Assembly (NCBI GenBank): GCA_018716505.1
Contig: DVJW01000210.1
Span: 1-51,911, forward strand
Direction: 5' to 3'
DNA: 51,911 nt
DNA from: Candidatus Faecaligallichristensenella faecipullorum
GTDB lineage: Bacteria; Bacillota; Clostridia; Christensenellales; Aristaeellaceae
Shown one piece after another: positions 39,803-47,892 of this stretch. Numbering within the stretch: the first letter of the stretch is position 1; the number at the start of each line of letters is the position of its first letter. The notes under the pieces are model-generated. The model had not been told where the DNA came from and did not search any database. It worked only from the letters and a program-made list of their open reading frames with translations. The position numbers and the translations under genes are program-made.

Positions 39803-41677
39803 TCAGAGCTCGCCTACGCCCATCTTTCGCAGCTCGCTTACGGCGTACAGCCTGAAGGCCGCAGGCCAGGCCACCAGCCAGTCGTTCATGGAACCGGGCG
39901 GGCAGGGAGCGGCAGTATTGTACCAGCGGCAATGCATGTAGGCCTCGTTTTGGCTGCCTTCGGGCCGCCACTTCCCCCGCACCATGGCCCCGCCCTCAGG
40001 GGTGACGCATTGAAGCGCGCCCCGCCACAGCATCCGGGCCCTCTTCAGCCAGACTTCTCCGCAGCCCGCCTGATATAGCCTCAACATGGCGGGCGCCGCC
40101 AGCGCGCCCCAGGGATCCAGGTGGTGATGCTGGGTGGAGACCGCGGTGGAGCCGGTGGTATGAAAGCCATAGCGCTTAAAGTCGCTCTCGGGCGGATAGG
40201 GCGCCTCGTAATGGAACATCCAGGAACAGAAATACACGCCGGCCTGTTGGGCGGATTCCAGATAGGATGGGTTTTGGGTGAGCGCATAGAGCTCCATGGC
40301 CGCCATGAGCATGGGGCCGGAGGTCTCCTTATCCACGCACACGGTGTCCAGGGCCCCGGCCGTGGCCATGAACTGGCTCAGATCTCTGTTTACATAAAAC
40401 GCAAACCCGCGCTCCGCCATTTCCAGATAGCGCGCCTCCCGGGTTTGGCGATAGGCCTCCAAAAGGCCCAAAACCGCAAAGGCCCCGATGGTGCCTCCGG
40501 TTTCCAGGGCGCGCCCATTTTTGTCGTAGGATTTTCCAAAGCCGTTCCGGCTGTCAAAATGGCCGGACAGGAAGTCGCATATGCCCAGCCCCACCGAACG
40601 GTAGTCCGGCCGCTCAATGCCCAGACCGGTCAAAAGCGCGTGGGCGCGCAGCAGCTCGGCCGCCCCAAAACCCAGATTGCACACATCCAGCGCCCCATCC
40701 GGTTTTTCGAAATGCACTTTTATGAGCCCATTTTCCAGCCGGGCATCCCGAACCCAATGATCCAAAACCGCAAGGCCCAGGGCCAGGGCCGAGTCATCGC
40801 CATCCAGCGCAAAGGATTCCAGCATCATGCGCGCAAACAGTGCGTTTTGACCGCACCAGCCCAGCTCAAAATGGGGCAGTTGTTGGAAGTCGTTGCGGTC
40901 AAGGCCGATGCAAAACAGCGGGCCGCCCTGGAAATTATACACCAGCCTGCGGGCAAAGCTCAGGCCCAGGCGCCACACCCGTTCAAAGGGCATGGAGGGC
41001 AGATCGAAGGGCTTTAATACCGCCATGGCCGCCTCCAGCGCCCCGGCCATGCCAAAGTTGGGCCATTTGGGCGCGCCCGTCCATAAATAGGCGGCAGCCC
41101 GGCGCGCCTGGCCCGGGGCAAGCTCAATGGAACGGTTCAGCGCCGGACCGTATTGATCGCGGTAGATATAGCTCACCGGGCCTTCGCCCATGGGATAGAT
41201 GAGTCGGTGAACCATGCAGCCGTCCTCCCCTCGCTCCATGGAGGCGGCGCAGTCCAGGGCCTCCTCCGATTCATCCGAGGCAAACAGCGCCAGGGCCGTT
41301 TCATCGTTTTCCGAGAGGGTGCAGCCCGGAACCCCGCCGCGCCGGGCGTCGAACACCCAGCTTGCGCCGTCGCGGGTCAGCCCCTTGGGCTCCAAACCCG
41401 AGCCCCAATGGTTTCCATTATAGAGCACGCAGGGCATGACGTAATGGCTATAGGCGAATTGGGCGCGCACCTGAATTTCGAACTGCAGGTTTAAGGGCGC
41501 ATCGGTGCGGTTGAGATAGGTGCGCTCCAAATAGATGATTCCCTGTCCGCGGGGCGTGATGTTTTGGCGGATTTCCAGCCGTTCATCCCGCCAAAGGCCT
41601 TGTCCGGCGGCTGGAGGCTGAAAGGATTGGCCGTCTGTCTGGTAGCTGGGCTCACAAATCTGGTAGGGCGTTTGCAT
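39803..41677 (-). CDS. Uncharacterised protein, probable (alpha/alpha)-barrel glycoside-processing enzyme
   Basis: 624 residues, no signal peptide and no family I can name. Residues 1-200 look beta-rich with paired aromatic strands (YLERTYLNRTDAPLNLQFEI). Residues 230-600 are regularly spaced helices with conserved aromatic/acidic stretches (FELGWCGQNALFARMML, GGTIGAFAVLGLLEAY), as in six-hairpin glycosidases and epimerases. The tryptophan-rich end (CRWYNTAAPCPPGSMNDWLVAWPAAFR) is distinctive. A sugar-active role fits the genome's other hydrolases, but it is inference. AGGAGGACGCGCATC precedes the ATG. Confidence 0.75.
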   Translation of the reverse strand: MQTPYQICEPSYQTDGQSFQPPAAGQGLWRDERLEIRQNITPRGQGIIYLERTYLNRTDAPLNLQFEIQVRAQFAYSHYVMPCVLYNGNHWGSGLEPKGLTRDGASWVFDARRGGVPGCTLSENDETALALFASDESEEALDCAASMERGEDGCMVHRLIYPMGEGPVSYIYRDQYGPALNRSIELAPGQARRAAAYLWTGAPKWPNFGMAGALEAAMAVLKPFDLPSMPFERVWRLGLSFARRLVYNFQGGPLFCIGLDRNDFQQLPHFELGWCGQNALFARMMLESFALDGDDSALALGLAVLDHWVRDARLENGLIKVHFEKPDGALDVCNLGFGAAELLRAHALLTGLGIERPDYRSVGLGICDFLSGHFDSRNGFGKSYDKNGRALETGGTIGAFAVLGLLEAYRQTREARYLEMAERGFAFYVNRDLSQFMATAGALDTVCVDKETSGPMLMAAMELYALTQNPSYLESAQQAGVYFCSWMFHYEAPYPPESDFKRYGFHTTGSTAVSTQHHHLDPWGALAAPAMLRLYQAGCGEVWLKRARMLWRGALQCVTPEGGAMVRGKWRPEGSQNEAYMHCRWYNTAAPCPPGSMNDWLVAWPAAFRLYAVSELRKMGVGEL

Positions 41678-41709
41678 GATGCGCGTCCTCCTGTGTAAAT
41701 TTTGTTTTC

Positions 41710-41738
41710 ATCTTATCACGTCTGCTGGCTCGGGGCAA
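41710..41738 (-). promoter_or_regulatory. Promoter of the 624-residue gene
   Basis: On the minus strand TTGCCC (41733-41738), 17 nt, TAAGAT (41710-41715). Confidence 0.65.
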
Positions 41739-41772
41739 GATGGATTTGGCCGGGGTGGCGCGGGAAAAGAGA

Positions 41773-41784
41773 ATATGATATAAT
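41773..41784 (+). repeat. 12-bp direct repeat, left flank of repeat copy B
   Basis: ATATGATATAAT, identical to 41988-41999. It contains an extended -10 (TGATATAAT). It may be a target-site duplication. Transcription from it would run through the hairpin element. Confidence 0.75.
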
Positions 41785-41987
41785 CAGGGTGTTGACAAAG
41801 TCAACACCCTTCGAAAAAATGAAATATTCATTTTTTCGAGTTGCATCATTTTCCTGTCACCTTCGGTGACGGCCGGAAAATGATAGAGGAAGCGGCCACT
41901 TGGGCCGCTCCTCGAACCGGCAAAGCCGGTTCTGCGGATTGAATATGAAGGGGCTGCGGCCCCTTCATGCATCCCCAGACGAAAAAG
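41785..41987 (+). repeat. Hairpin repeat, copy B
   Basis: A ~200-bp element made of consecutive hairpins: GGGTGTTGAC/GTCAACACCC; CGAAAAAATGAA/TTCATTTTTTCG; TCATTTTCC/GGAAAATGA enclosing GTCACC-TTCG-GTGAC; GAGGAAGCGGCC/GGCCGCTCCTC; GAACCGGC/GCCGGTTC; TGAAGGGGC/GCCCCTTCA. The last five match copy C with compensated changes in several stems. It has no ORF. It is a REP/MITE-like or structured-RNA element. Confidence 0.85.
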
Positions 41988-41999
41988 ATATGATATAAT
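41988..41999 (+). repeat. 12-bp direct repeat, right flank of repeat copy B
   Basis: ATATGATATAAT again, 50 nt before the nuclease start. Its extended -10 is the likely promoter of the nuclease-SNF2-polymerase operon; there is no good -35. Confidence 0.75.
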
Positions 42000-42049
42000 T
42001 CCGTCAAAGCGATTTTTTGTACTTTATCATTTGGAGGCGCGGAAAGAGC

Positions 42050-42442
42050 ATGAAAAACGGTTCGGATTCCCCCGAGGCCCGGCTCAAGGCGTTGGCAGGG
42101 GCGCTGGCCGGATTGCGCGTGAGCGCCGTGCCCGGGGAATACGACCTGCATCAGATGGTTTTCAGGGCCCTGGTGCGCGCGGGCTATCAGCCCAGGCACG
42201 AGGTGGCCCTGGGGCCGAGATGCCGTATTGACTTTATGGTGGACGGCCTGGGCATCGAGATCAAGAAGGGCAAGCCCGTCCGGCGCGCGGTCATGGAACA
42301 GGCGGCCCGCTATCTGGAAAGCGGCCAATTGGAGGGCCTGCTGCTGGTGGTGGAGCGGTCGGCCAATCTGCCCGGGCGCATCCTGGGCAAGCCGGTTGTG
42401 GTGTTGGGGCTGAACCGTCTGTGGGGGGTGGCGCTGCCGTGA
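42050..42442 (+). CDS. Small PD-(D/E)XK nuclease-like protein
   Basis: 130 residues. The core fits a minimal PD-(D/E)XK fold: helix LHQMVFRALVRAGY, strand with RHEVALGPRCRIDFMV (D61), then GIEIKKG with E70 and K72 as the ExK pair. A helix and the strand GLLLVVERS follow. Substrate and cutting activity are unknown. The track start at 42017 is a TTG without a ribosome site. ATG 42050 has GGAGG and GGAAAGAG upstream. Its stop overlaps the next start (GTGA), so nuclease and SNF2 protein are probably made together. Confidence 0.75.
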   Translation: MKNGSDSPEARLKALAGALAGLRVSAVPGEYDLHQMVFRALVRAGYQPRHEVALGPRCRIDFMVDGLGIEIKKGKPVRRAVMEQAARYLESGQLEGLLLVVERSANLPGRILGKPVVVLGLNRLWGVALP

Positions 42443-44205
42443 GGGAGGATTCGTTTTACCAGGAAGACCAGGAGGAAATGGACTTCCCGGCGGGTTATCC
42501 GGCGTACCTTCGGGAGGTGGGCCCGGCGGAGGAGACCTACGGTACCCTGAGCTACAACCGGCGCGGCAAGTGCTGGGTCATCAAGGGCGAGCCCTGTGTG
42601 ACCGAGCTGGCCAAGCGGCTGTTTCCGGGATGCGCGGGCAAGGGACGCGGGGTGGCGCGCTTTACCGCCCACAGGCGCATCATCGGGGATTTAAACTGGC
42701 TGATGCTGAGATATCCCCTGGAGATCAAGGAGAGCGACCGGGAAAAATGGGAGGAGGCCTTGCAGGACGCCCGGGCCTATGCGGTGCGCCGCGCCCAGAG
42801 CCTGCGCGCCCCGGCCCGGGTCACCCCGCCCGAGACCGCCTTTCGGGGCCAGCTCATGCCCTTTCAGCAGCAGGGCTTGGCCTTTTTGCTCAACAATCCG
42901 CGCGCGCTTTTGGCCGACGAGATGGGCCTGGGCAAGACGGTGCAGGCCCTGAGTTTGGTGGCCGCCACCGGGGGCTATCCGGTGCTCCTGGTCTGCCCGC
43001 CCCACCTGATCCGAAACTGGCAGCGGGAGGCCCAGCGCTTTCTGAGCCCCGAGGGCGGGCTCAGGGTGCATGTGCTGCGCGGGCTCACGCCCTATGAGCT
43101 GCCCGAGGCCGATTTCTATATCGTGCATTATTTGCTGCTGCGCGGATGGAAGCAGGCGCTGCCCAAGGCCGGGTTCCGCACCGTGATCTTTGACGAAATT
43201 CAGGAGCTCCGGCACGCGGGCACCGAAAAATACAGCGCGGCCAGCCTGATTTCCGACGCCTGCGACCGGGTGGTGGGGCTTTCGGGCACCCCGATTTACA
43301 ACAATGGCGGGGAGATTTGGAACGTCATCAACATATTGGACTTTCACTTCCTGGGGGATTGGGAGAGCTTTACCCGGGAATGGTGCTATGGATACAACAG
43401 CGCCATTGTGGCCAAGCCCGACCTTCTGGGCGAGCATCTGCGCCGGGAGGGCATGATGCTGAGGCGCACCAAGCAGCAGGTGCTTTCCGAACTGCCCCCC
43501 AAGCGGCGGCTGGTTCAGGAGATCGATTGGGACGACGAGCTATACAGGCAGCTGATGATCCCGGTGATCCAGCGGGCCAGGACCTTAAAAGAGGTGGACG
43601 ACGCCTCGCGGCGGGCGATTTTGGAGGATCAGATCAGCCAGGAGGAGCGGCAGGCCACCGGCATCGCCAAGGCCCCGTATGTTTCGGCCTTTGTGCGCAC
43701 CTTGCTGGACGGGGGCGAGAGCGTTCTTTTGTTCGCCCATCACCACAAGGTCATGGATCTGTATAAAAAGGAACTCAAGGCCTACCGCCCGGCCTTTATC
43801 ACCGGGCGGGAAAACGAAAAGCAAAAGGACGAGGCCCTGAACCGGTTTATGTCCGGCAGGACCAATTTATGCGTGATTTCCCTGAGATCGGCCAGCGGGC
43901 TCAATTTGCAGCGGGCCAGTTGCGTGGTGTTCGGGGAGCTGGACTGGTCGCCCGCGGTGCATTCCCAGGCCGAGGACCGGGCCCACCGCATTGGCCAGGC
44001 CGATTCGCTGCTCTGTTACTATCTGGTCAGCCCCAGGGGCTCGGATCAGGATATGCAGGAGGCGCTGGGGCTCAAGGTGAGCCAGTTTATTCAGCTCATG
44101 GGCGACGAAACCCCGGACGAGGAAAAGCAATGGATGGCCCAGAGTTCGGCCCGGGAGCATGTGCGCAGACTGGTGGAGCGCTTGACCGAAGGCGGCGATG
44201 GATAA
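42439..44205 (+). CDS. SNF2-family DNA translocase
   Basis: 588 residues. A double-stranded-DNA translocase of SF2: motif I LLADEMGLGKTVQAL, motif II IFDEIQEL, motif III GLSGTPIYNN, motif V SLRSASGLNLQ and motif VI HSQAEDRAHRIGQ. The HRIGQ form and compact size resemble the SMARCAL1-like branch that remodels forks in eukaryotes. I use the GTG at 42439 for its GTGA overlap with the nuclease; GTG 42421 and ATG 42478 are alternatives. It ends just before DNA polymerase IV. Confidence 0.87.
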   Translation: MREDSFYQEDQEEMDFPAGYPAYLREVGPAEETYGTLSYNRRGKCWVIKGEPCVTELAKRLFPGCAGKGRGVARFTAHRRIIGDLNWLMLRYPLEIKESDREKWEEALQDARAYAVRRAQSLRAPARVTPPETAFRGQLMPFQQQGLAFLLNNPRALLADEMGLGKTVQALSLVAATGGYPVLLVCPPHLIRNWQREAQRFLSPEGGLRVHVLRGLTPYELPEADFYIVHYLLLRGWKQALPKAGFRTVIFDEIQELRHAGTEKYSAASLISDACDRVVGLSGTPIYNNGGEIWNVINILDFHFLGDWESFTREWCYGYNSAIVAKPDLLGEHLRREGMMLRRTKQQVLSELPPKRRLVQEIDWDDELYRQLMIPVIQRARTLKEVDDASRRAILEDQISQEERQATGIAKAPYVSAFVRTLLDGGESVLLFAHHHKVMDLYKKELKAYRPAFITGRENEKQKDEALNRFMSGRTNLCVISLRSASGLNLQRASCVVFGELDWSPAVHSQAEDRAHRIGQADSLLCYYLVSPRGSDQDMQEALGLKVSQFIQLMGDETPDEEKQWMAQSSAREHVRRLVERLTEGGDG

Positions 44206-44218
44206 AGGAGGGAGGAGC

Positions 44219-45406
44219 ATGGAGCGGATCATCCTGCACTGCGACCTGAATAACTTTTACGCCAGCGTGGAATGCCTGGACAAGCCCGAATACAGGGACA
44301 AGCCGCTGGTGGTTTCCGGGGACGAGAAGCAGCGCAAGGGCGTGGTGGTGGCCAAGAACGGCCCGGCCAAGGCCCTGGGCATCAAGACCGGGGACACGGT
44401 TTTTCAGGCCCGGCGCAAATGCCCGGAGCTCATCGCGCTGCGGCCGGATTTTCCCAAATACCATCGCTATTCCCAGGCGGTGCGGGCGGTTTACGAGCGC
44501 CACACCGATCGAATCGAGGCCTTCAGCCTGGATGAATGCTGGCTGGATGTTTCGATGGAATGCAGGAATTTTGAACAGGGGCGCGTCTTGGCCGACCTTT
44601 TGCGCGCCGAAATCCGGGGCGAGCTGGGGCTCACCATATCGGTGGGCGTGTCCTTTACCAAGGTGTTCGCCAAGCTGGGCAGCGATATGAAAAAGCCGGA
44701 CGCCACCACGGTCATCAGCCGGGAGAACTTTAAGGAAAAGGTCTGGCCCCTTCCGGTGGGGGCGCTGCTCTATGTGGGCCCGGCCACCCAGGAGCGGCTG
44801 CATTCGGGCGGAATTCAGACGATCGGGGATCTGGCGCGCCAGAGCCCGTCGTTTTTGAGCTCCCTTTTGGGCAAGGCCGGGCAAACGCTTTGGATGAGCG
44901 CCAACGGGTTGGACGGCGGCGAACCCATGAAGAGCGCCCCGGCCAGCCGCTCCATGGGCGCCATGCTGACCCTGCCGGAGGATTTGACCCGGATGGATCA
45001 GGCGCGGCCGGTGATCTATGCCCTGAGCGACCGGGTGGCCGGCCAGCTCAGGAAGGAGCATCTCTGCGCCCGGGGGGTTCAGCTCACGGTCAAGAGCAAC
45101 GAGTTTCACAACTTTGACCGGCAGAAGCAGCTGCCCTCGCCCAGTCAGCTCTCGGGCGATCTGGCCGGCGCGGCCATGGAGCTGCTCAAGGGCAAGGATC
45201 TCTGGCTTCGGCCCATACGGCTGCTGGGGGTTCGGGCCATCGAGCTTCAGGACGAGGGCGCCCCGCGCCAGCTCAGCCTGTTTGAGGACGAGGCCGAGCG
45301 CAGCCGCCGCCAGGCCCTCACCGGAGCGCTGGACGCGCTCAGGGAAAAATACGGGCCCGGCATTATCCGGCGGGGCGTGCTGATGGAACACAAGGAAGAG
45401 CGGTGA
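44219..45406 (+). CDS. dinB: DNA polymerase IV (Y-family)
   Basis: 395 residues. An error-prone translesion polymerase. The metal aspartates lie in HCDLNNFYASVE (near residue 7) and SLDECWLDVS (near residue 107). VVAKNGPAKALGIKTGD is the finger motif, and the little-finger domain follows from about residue 240. The track ATG at 44198 lies in the SNF2 gene. ATG 44219 follows AAAGGAGGGAGGAGC and starts MERIILHCDLN. No beta-clamp motif was clearly identified; ELQDEGAPRQLSLFEDE near the end contains QLSLF, a good clamp-binding peptide. Confidence 0.93.
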   Translation: MERIILHCDLNNFYASVECLDKPEYRDKPLVVSGDEKQRKGVVVAKNGPAKALGIKTGDTVFQARRKCPELIALRPDFPKYHRYSQAVRAVYERHTDRIEAFSLDECWLDVSMECRNFEQGRVLADLLRAEIRGELGLTISVGVSFTKVFAKLGSDMKKPDATTVISRENFKEKVWPLPVGALLYVGPATQERLHSGGIQTIGDLARQSPSFLSSLLGKAGQTLWMSANGLDGGEPMKSAPASRSMGAMLTLPEDLTRMDQARPVIYALSDRVAGQLRKEHLCARGVQLTVKSNEFHNFDRQKQLPSPSQLSGDLAGAAMELLKGKDLWLRPIRLLGVRAIELQDEGAPRQLSLFEDEAERSRRQALTGALDALREKYGPGIIRRGVLMEHKEER

Positions 45407-45435
45407 GGGCGCAAAGGCCCGGGAGGTGAAAGGGT

Positions 45436-46104
45436 ATGCAGCGCATTTTGGTGGTGGAGGACGACGCGGCCATCACCCGGCATTTATGCCCGCTTTTAAG
45501 AAGCGAGGGCTTTGAGGTGGAGGCCGCCCAAACCTTTGAGCAGGCCAGGCGGGCGATTGAGGGCAATCCGCCGGATTTGGCGCTGGTGGATCTGGCCTTG
45601 CCGGATGGGCACGGCTTTGCCCTGTGTCCGCTCTTGGGCCCGCCCTTGGATGTGCCGGTGATCTTTTTAACCGCGGCGGGTGACGAGGCCAGCGTGGTGG
45701 CCGGGCTGGGGCTGGGCGCGGACGATTATGTCATCAAGCCCTTTCGGCCCATGGAGCTGGTCTCCCGAATCAAAGGCGCCCTGCGCAGGCGGGGGCGGGC
45801 GGCCGCCCTGTACCGGGTGGGGGATTTGACCCTCAACGCGGCCAGCGCCACCCTTCAAAAGAGCGGGCGGGAGATCGCCCTGTCGGCCCTGGAATACCGG
45901 CTGCTGCTGATCTTTTTCAACCATCCGGGCCAGGTGCTCAGCCGGAACCGGCTGATGGGCGAAATCTGGGATTTGGCCGGGGACTATGTGAACGACAACA
46001 CCCTTACCGTGTACATCAAGCGGCTTCGGGAGAAGATCGAGGACGACCCGGCCCGGCCGCAGCGGATCAAGACCGTGCGCGGGCTGGGCTATAAATTGGA
46101 GTGA
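45436..46104 (+). CDS. OmpR-family response regulator
   Basis: 222 residues. The receiver acidic pocket is E8-D9-D10 and the phospho-acceptor D52 (LVDLALPDG). The lysine lies in VIKPF. The DNA-binding wing contains VNDNTLTVYIKRLREK. GGGAGGTGAAAGGGT precedes the ATG. It lies 29 nt after dinB and 4 nt before its kinase, with the ABC transporter downstream. The set has the layout of peptide-antibiotic sensing modules. Paralogue of the regulator at 31025. Confidence 0.94.
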   Translation: MQRILVVEDDAAITRHLCPLLRSEGFEVEAAQTFEQARRAIEGNPPDLALVDLALPDGHGFALCPLLGPPLDVPVIFLTAAGDEASVVAGLGLGADDYVIKPFRPMELVSRIKGALRRRGRAAALYRVGDLTLNAASATLQKSGREIALSALEYRLLLIFFNHPGQVLSRNRLMGEIWDLAGDYVNDNTLTVYIKRLREKIEDDPARPQRIKTVRGLGYKLE

Positions 46105-46108
46105 GCCC

Positions 46109-47113
46109 ATGCGGTTTCTTTTGAACCCCGAGATCCGGCGCTTTGCCGGGGGGTATGCCATGCTTTCCGTTTTGGCCTTTCTGTTGGGGCTTTTGATTGA
46201 TTTTTCCTGCGCGCTGTACGCCCTGGCGGTCTGTTTGGGGCTGGGGGCGGCCTTTTTCGCCTTCACCCAGGCGCGGTACAGGCGAATCCGGCGTCTGTCG
46301 GGCGAACTGGACCGGGTGTTGCACGCCGGGCTCTCCCTGGATTTTGTGCCCGACGAAGAGGGGGAATTGGCCTGTCTCAGGAGCGAGATCTATAAGCTCC
46401 TGGTCAGGCTTCGGGAGCAGGCCGAGGCCCTGGAAGGGGAAAAGCGCTATTTGAACGATTCGCTGTTTGACATATCCCATCAGCTCAAGACCCCCATGGC
46501 CTCGCTGCGGCTGATTGTAAGCCGGATGAGCCGCACGGAAGACGAGGGGGAGAGAAGCGCGCTGCTCATGGAGATGAACCGGATGTTGGGGCGGGTGGAC
46601 GACTTGACCGCCACGCTGCTCAAAATCGCCCGGTTGGAATCCGGCACGCTGACGCCCGGGCGCGCTCCGGTTTCGGTGCGGGCGCTGTTTGACCGGGCGG
46701 TGCAGCCGCTCTTGATTCCCATGGAGCTCAAAAACCTGTCGTTGATTCCCCGGATTGAGCCCGAGGCCTGCTTTGAGGGGGATTTGCCGCTCACCGCCGA
46801 GGCCCTGTTAAACCTCATCAAAAACAGCATGGATTACACCCCGGAGGGCGGCGAAATCCATTTTTCGGCGCGCCAAACCCCGCTGTTTACCGAACTCGTC
46901 CTGAGAAGCGGCGGCCCGGGAATCCCGGAAGACGAGCTGCCCCATATCTTTGAGCGCTTTTATCGGGGAAAGCATGCCTCGGGGGAAGGCGTGGGCATCG
47001 GGCTCTATTTGGCCGACCAGATTGTCAGGCGCCAAAACGGGGTGCTTCGGGCGCGCAACCCGAAGGGCGGGGGCGCGGAGTTTTCCATCCGGTTCTATCG
47101 GGGCGCAATCTAG
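46109..47113 (+). CDS. Sensor histidine kinase, intramembrane-sensing, altered ATP-binding box
   Basis: 334 residues. Two membrane helices (about 14-31 and 35-53) with nearly no external loop, as in BceS-type kinases. H-box FDISHQLKTPMAS with H124 and N-box NLIKNSMDYTPEGG are intact. The G1 box, however, reads RSGGPGIPEDEL where the paralogue has QDSGEGIDKEDL, so the adenine-binding aspartate is serine. G2 VGIGLYL is present. The kinase activity may be weakened or phosphatase-biased (inference). Overlap-free 4-nt gap after the regulator. Confidence 0.92.
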   Translation: MRFLLNPEIRRFAGGYAMLSVLAFLLGLLIDFSCALYALAVCLGLGAAFFAFTQARYRRIRRLSGELDRVLHAGLSLDFVPDEEGELACLRSEIYKLLVRLREQAEALEGEKRYLNDSLFDISHQLKTPMASLRLIVSRMSRTEDEGERSALLMEMNRMLGRVDDLTATLLKIARLESGTLTPGRAPVSVRALFDRAVQPLLIPMELKNLSLIPRIEPEACFEGDLPLTAEALLNLIKNSMDYTPEGGEIHFSARQTPLFTELVLRSGGPGIPEDELPHIFERFYRGKHASGEGVGIGLYLADQIVRRQNGVLRARNPKGGGAEFSIRFYRGAI

Positions 47114-47139
47114 CAATGTGACCATTCGCTTATTTTCCC

Positions 47140-47172
47140 TTCACTTCGCTGTCACCCGAGCGGCGGTATACT
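47140..47172 (+). promoter_or_regulatory. Possible activator-dependent promoter of the ABC genes
   Basis: TATACT at 47167-47172 lacks a good -35. Upstream are CCCTTCACTTCGCTGTCACCC repeats of TTCAC/GTCAC type that could bind the response regulator. Confidence 0.4.
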
Positions 47173-47199
47173 GAAAGCCGTAAGGAGGGTGCTTTACCT

Positions 47200-47880
47200 A
47201 TGGAAATTTTAAGATGCGAAGGCCTGAGCAAGGTATACGGCCAGGGCGAGGCCAGGGTGGAGGCCTTGAAAGAGGTGTCCTTTTCGTTGGAAAAGGGCTC
47301 GTTTACCGCCATTGTGGGCCCGTCCGGCTCGGGCAAGTCCACGCTTTTGCACATTTTGGGCGGGGTGGAAACGCCCACCTCGGGCAAGCTGTTTGTGGAC
47401 GGAGCCGATGTGTTTTCCAGGAACCGAACCCAGCTGGCCATCTACCGCCGCCGCCAGGTGGGATTGATCTATCAGTTTTACAATTTGATCCCGGTGTTGG
47501 ACGTGACCGAGAACATCTTGATGCCCCTGCGGCTGGACGGGCGCAGGGCCGACCCCGGGCATTTGAAGGAACTCATGCGGTTTCTGGGCCTGGAACAGCG
47601 CGCCCGTCATCTGCCCAGCCAGCTTTCCGGCGGCCAGCAGCAGCGGGTTTCCATTGGCCGCGCCCTCATCAACGCCCCGGCCGTGGTGCTGGCCGACGAG
47701 CCCACCGGCAACCTGGACAATGAAAACAGCCGCCGGATCGTGGAGCTTTTAAAGGCCTCCAACCGAAAATACCACCAGACCTTGGTGGTCATCACCCATG
47801 ACGAGGAAATCGCCCTGCAGGCCGGGCGCATCCTGCGCATGGAGGACGGGCGCATCGTCTCGGACGAGCGGCTGGATTAG
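47200..47880 (+). CDS. ABC transporter ATP-binding protein (MacB/BceA/LolD type)
   Basis: 226 residues. Walker A GPSGSGKST (40-48), Q-loop region YQFYNLIPVLDVTEN, signature LSGGQQQRVSIGRAL, Walker B VVLADEPTGNLD and switch histidine VVITHDEE. This is the size and sequence type that pairs with FtsX-fold permeases in antimicrobial-peptide resistance or sensing. TAAGGAGGGTGC precedes the ATG. The permease follows 12 nt later. Confidence 0.95.
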   Translation: MEILRCEGLSKVYGQGEARVEALKEVSFSLEKGSFTAIVGPSGSGKSTLLHILGGVETPTSGKLFVDGADVFSRNRTQLAIYRRRQVGLIYQFYNLIPVLDVTENILMPLRLDGRRADPGHLKELMRFLGLEQRARHLPSQLSGGQQQRVSIGRALINAPAVVLADEPTGNLDNENSRRIVELLKASNRKYHQTLVVITHDEEIALQAGRILRMEDGRIVSDERLD

Positions 47881-47892
47881 GGGGGACGAGCC

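Noticed and set aside
39408-39971. 187-codon minus ORF between XRE gene and the 624-residue gene
   Set aside because: Overlaps both real genes in another frame and has no start signal.
42050-45406. Prophage or integrative element
   Set aside because: The nuclease-SNF2-polymerase genes recall phage modules, but there is no integrase, capsid, terminase or att site, and base composition matches the neighbours.
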